NCBI GenBank assembly: GCA_001794825.1
Contig: MGLK01000012.1
Coordinates: 16,476-80,475, forward strand
DNA from: Caulobacterales bacterium RIFCSPHIGHO2_01_FULL_70_19
GTDB taxonomy: Bacteria; Pseudomonadota; Alphaproteobacteria; Caulobacterales; Caulobacteraceae
Length of the DNA: 64,000 bases
Direction of reading: 5' to 3'
This document shows, in pieces, positions 63,768 to 64,000 of this stretch; position 1 is the first letter of the stretch, and every line of letters begins with the position of its first letter. The notes beneath the pieces are model-generated. The model was not told the DNA's origin and searched no databases. It saw only the letters and a list, made by a program, of their open reading frames with translations. A program made the translations under genes and the position numbers.

Positions 63768-64000
63768 TCAACCGCCGGCCACGACGACGTCATCGGGCGG
63801 CGTCGTCTCCACCAGGCCGAGCGTGATCAGGCAGCGCACGCCCTCCGGCGCGAACTCCACGCGCGCCTCGCCGCGCTCGTCCGAAAAGGCGCTCCGCAGC
63901 AGGCGGCTTCCGAACCCCTTCCGGACGGGCGGCTGGACCGGCGGGCCGCCGACCTCGCGCCAGAGCAGGGTCAGCGACCGGCGGCCGCAGGCGTCGAGCG
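63768..64000 (-). CDS. HWE-type histidine kinase, C-terminal fragment at window edge
   Basis: The last 76 codons of a protein running off the right edge. SLTLLWREVGGPPVQPPVRK followed by GFGSRLLRSAFSDERG and FAPEGVRCLITLGL is the C-terminal ATPase part of HWE kinases (the GGPPV and GFGSRLL pair). The sensor and His-containing parts are outside the window. Confidence 0.85.
   Translation of the reverse strand, partial: LDACGRRSLTLLWREVGGPPVQPPVRKGFGSRLLRSAFSDERGEARVEFAPEGVRCLITLGLVETTPPDDVVVAGG

Overview
The window is about 64 kb of very GC-rich, gene-dense bacterial chromosome. It looks like an alphaproteobacterium of the order Caulobacterales; Brevundimonas or a close relative is my best guess. 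The grounds are a class I lysyl-tRNA synthetase, a circularly permuted two-piece tmRNA whose tag peptide (AANDNFAGEVALAA) closely resembles the Caulobacter tag, an alpha-type SspB, EcfG-type (general stress) promoter matches, HWE-type kinase fragments, a Coq4-family protein, DUF4169, DUF2171 and a 593-residue acyl-CoA dehydrogenase. I see no rRNA, insertion sequence, integrase, phage module or CRISPR array. Apart from the tmRNA locus (39.6-39.9 kb) no gene-free stretch exceeds 300 bases.

Layout. 0-3 kb: edge-truncated CoA-transferase, tRNA-Lys, a secreted alpha/beta hydrolase and three small unknown genes. 3-9 kb: queA-tgt (last steps of queuosine synthesis), Hsp20 with a possible RNA thermometer, a membrane protein, lysK and an SH3-domain envelope protein. 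9-12.6 kb: an S24-type repressor followed by three successive pairs of tandem paralogues (membrane proteins, small helical proteins, hotdog thioesterases). 12.7-17.7 kb: a ligase-associated exonuclease, a CBS-domain hybrid histidine kinase, and queC-queE-queD plus an acetyltransferase. 18-22 kb: two small exported proteins, tRNA-Val and a large autotransporter. 22-31 kb: an SPFH protein with an Arc-like partner, a glycosyltransferase, a histidine phosphatase, parE, an O-antigen-ligase-like protein, a DUF378 protein and uvrD/pcrA.

31-40 kb: stress-type membrane proteins behind a clean EcfG-like promoter, a SIMPL protein, a ribbon-helix-helix regulator divergent from a Coq4-family gene, an EamA transporter, fumC, a cyclophilin-RusA pair, a GFA-family protein with a secreted C13-like peptidase, sspB and ssrA. 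40-49 kb: miaA, mrp, the thyA-mazG-folA-ybjQ cluster, DUF924, and an overlapping mazE-mazF-ilvC run. 49-55 kb: a two-domain protease inhibitor, tRNA-Pro, tRNA-Gln, a histidine-kinase-like protein lacking its histidine opposite a single-domain response regulator, and a Tat-type prolyl oligopeptidase. 55-64 kb: a trypsin-like protease, acyl-CoA dehydrogenase, cytochrome b561, Sua5, 3-hydroxybutyrate dehydrogenase, yaaA, nnrD, glnB-glnA and the end of an HWE kinase.

Themes. Queuosine is represented by five enzymes at two loci, two of them (Tgt, QueD) with substitutions at key cysteines. Trans-translation and its proteolytic adaptor sit side by side (ssrA, sspB). Nucleotide metabolism is clustered (thyA, mazG-like, folA). 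Several small envelope genes carry EcfG-like promoter matches. No complete novel system is evident. The most unusual arrangements are the mazEF-ilvC translational overlap, the His-less kinase/response-regulator pair with an EcfG-like site, and the cysteine-depleted queuosine enzymes.
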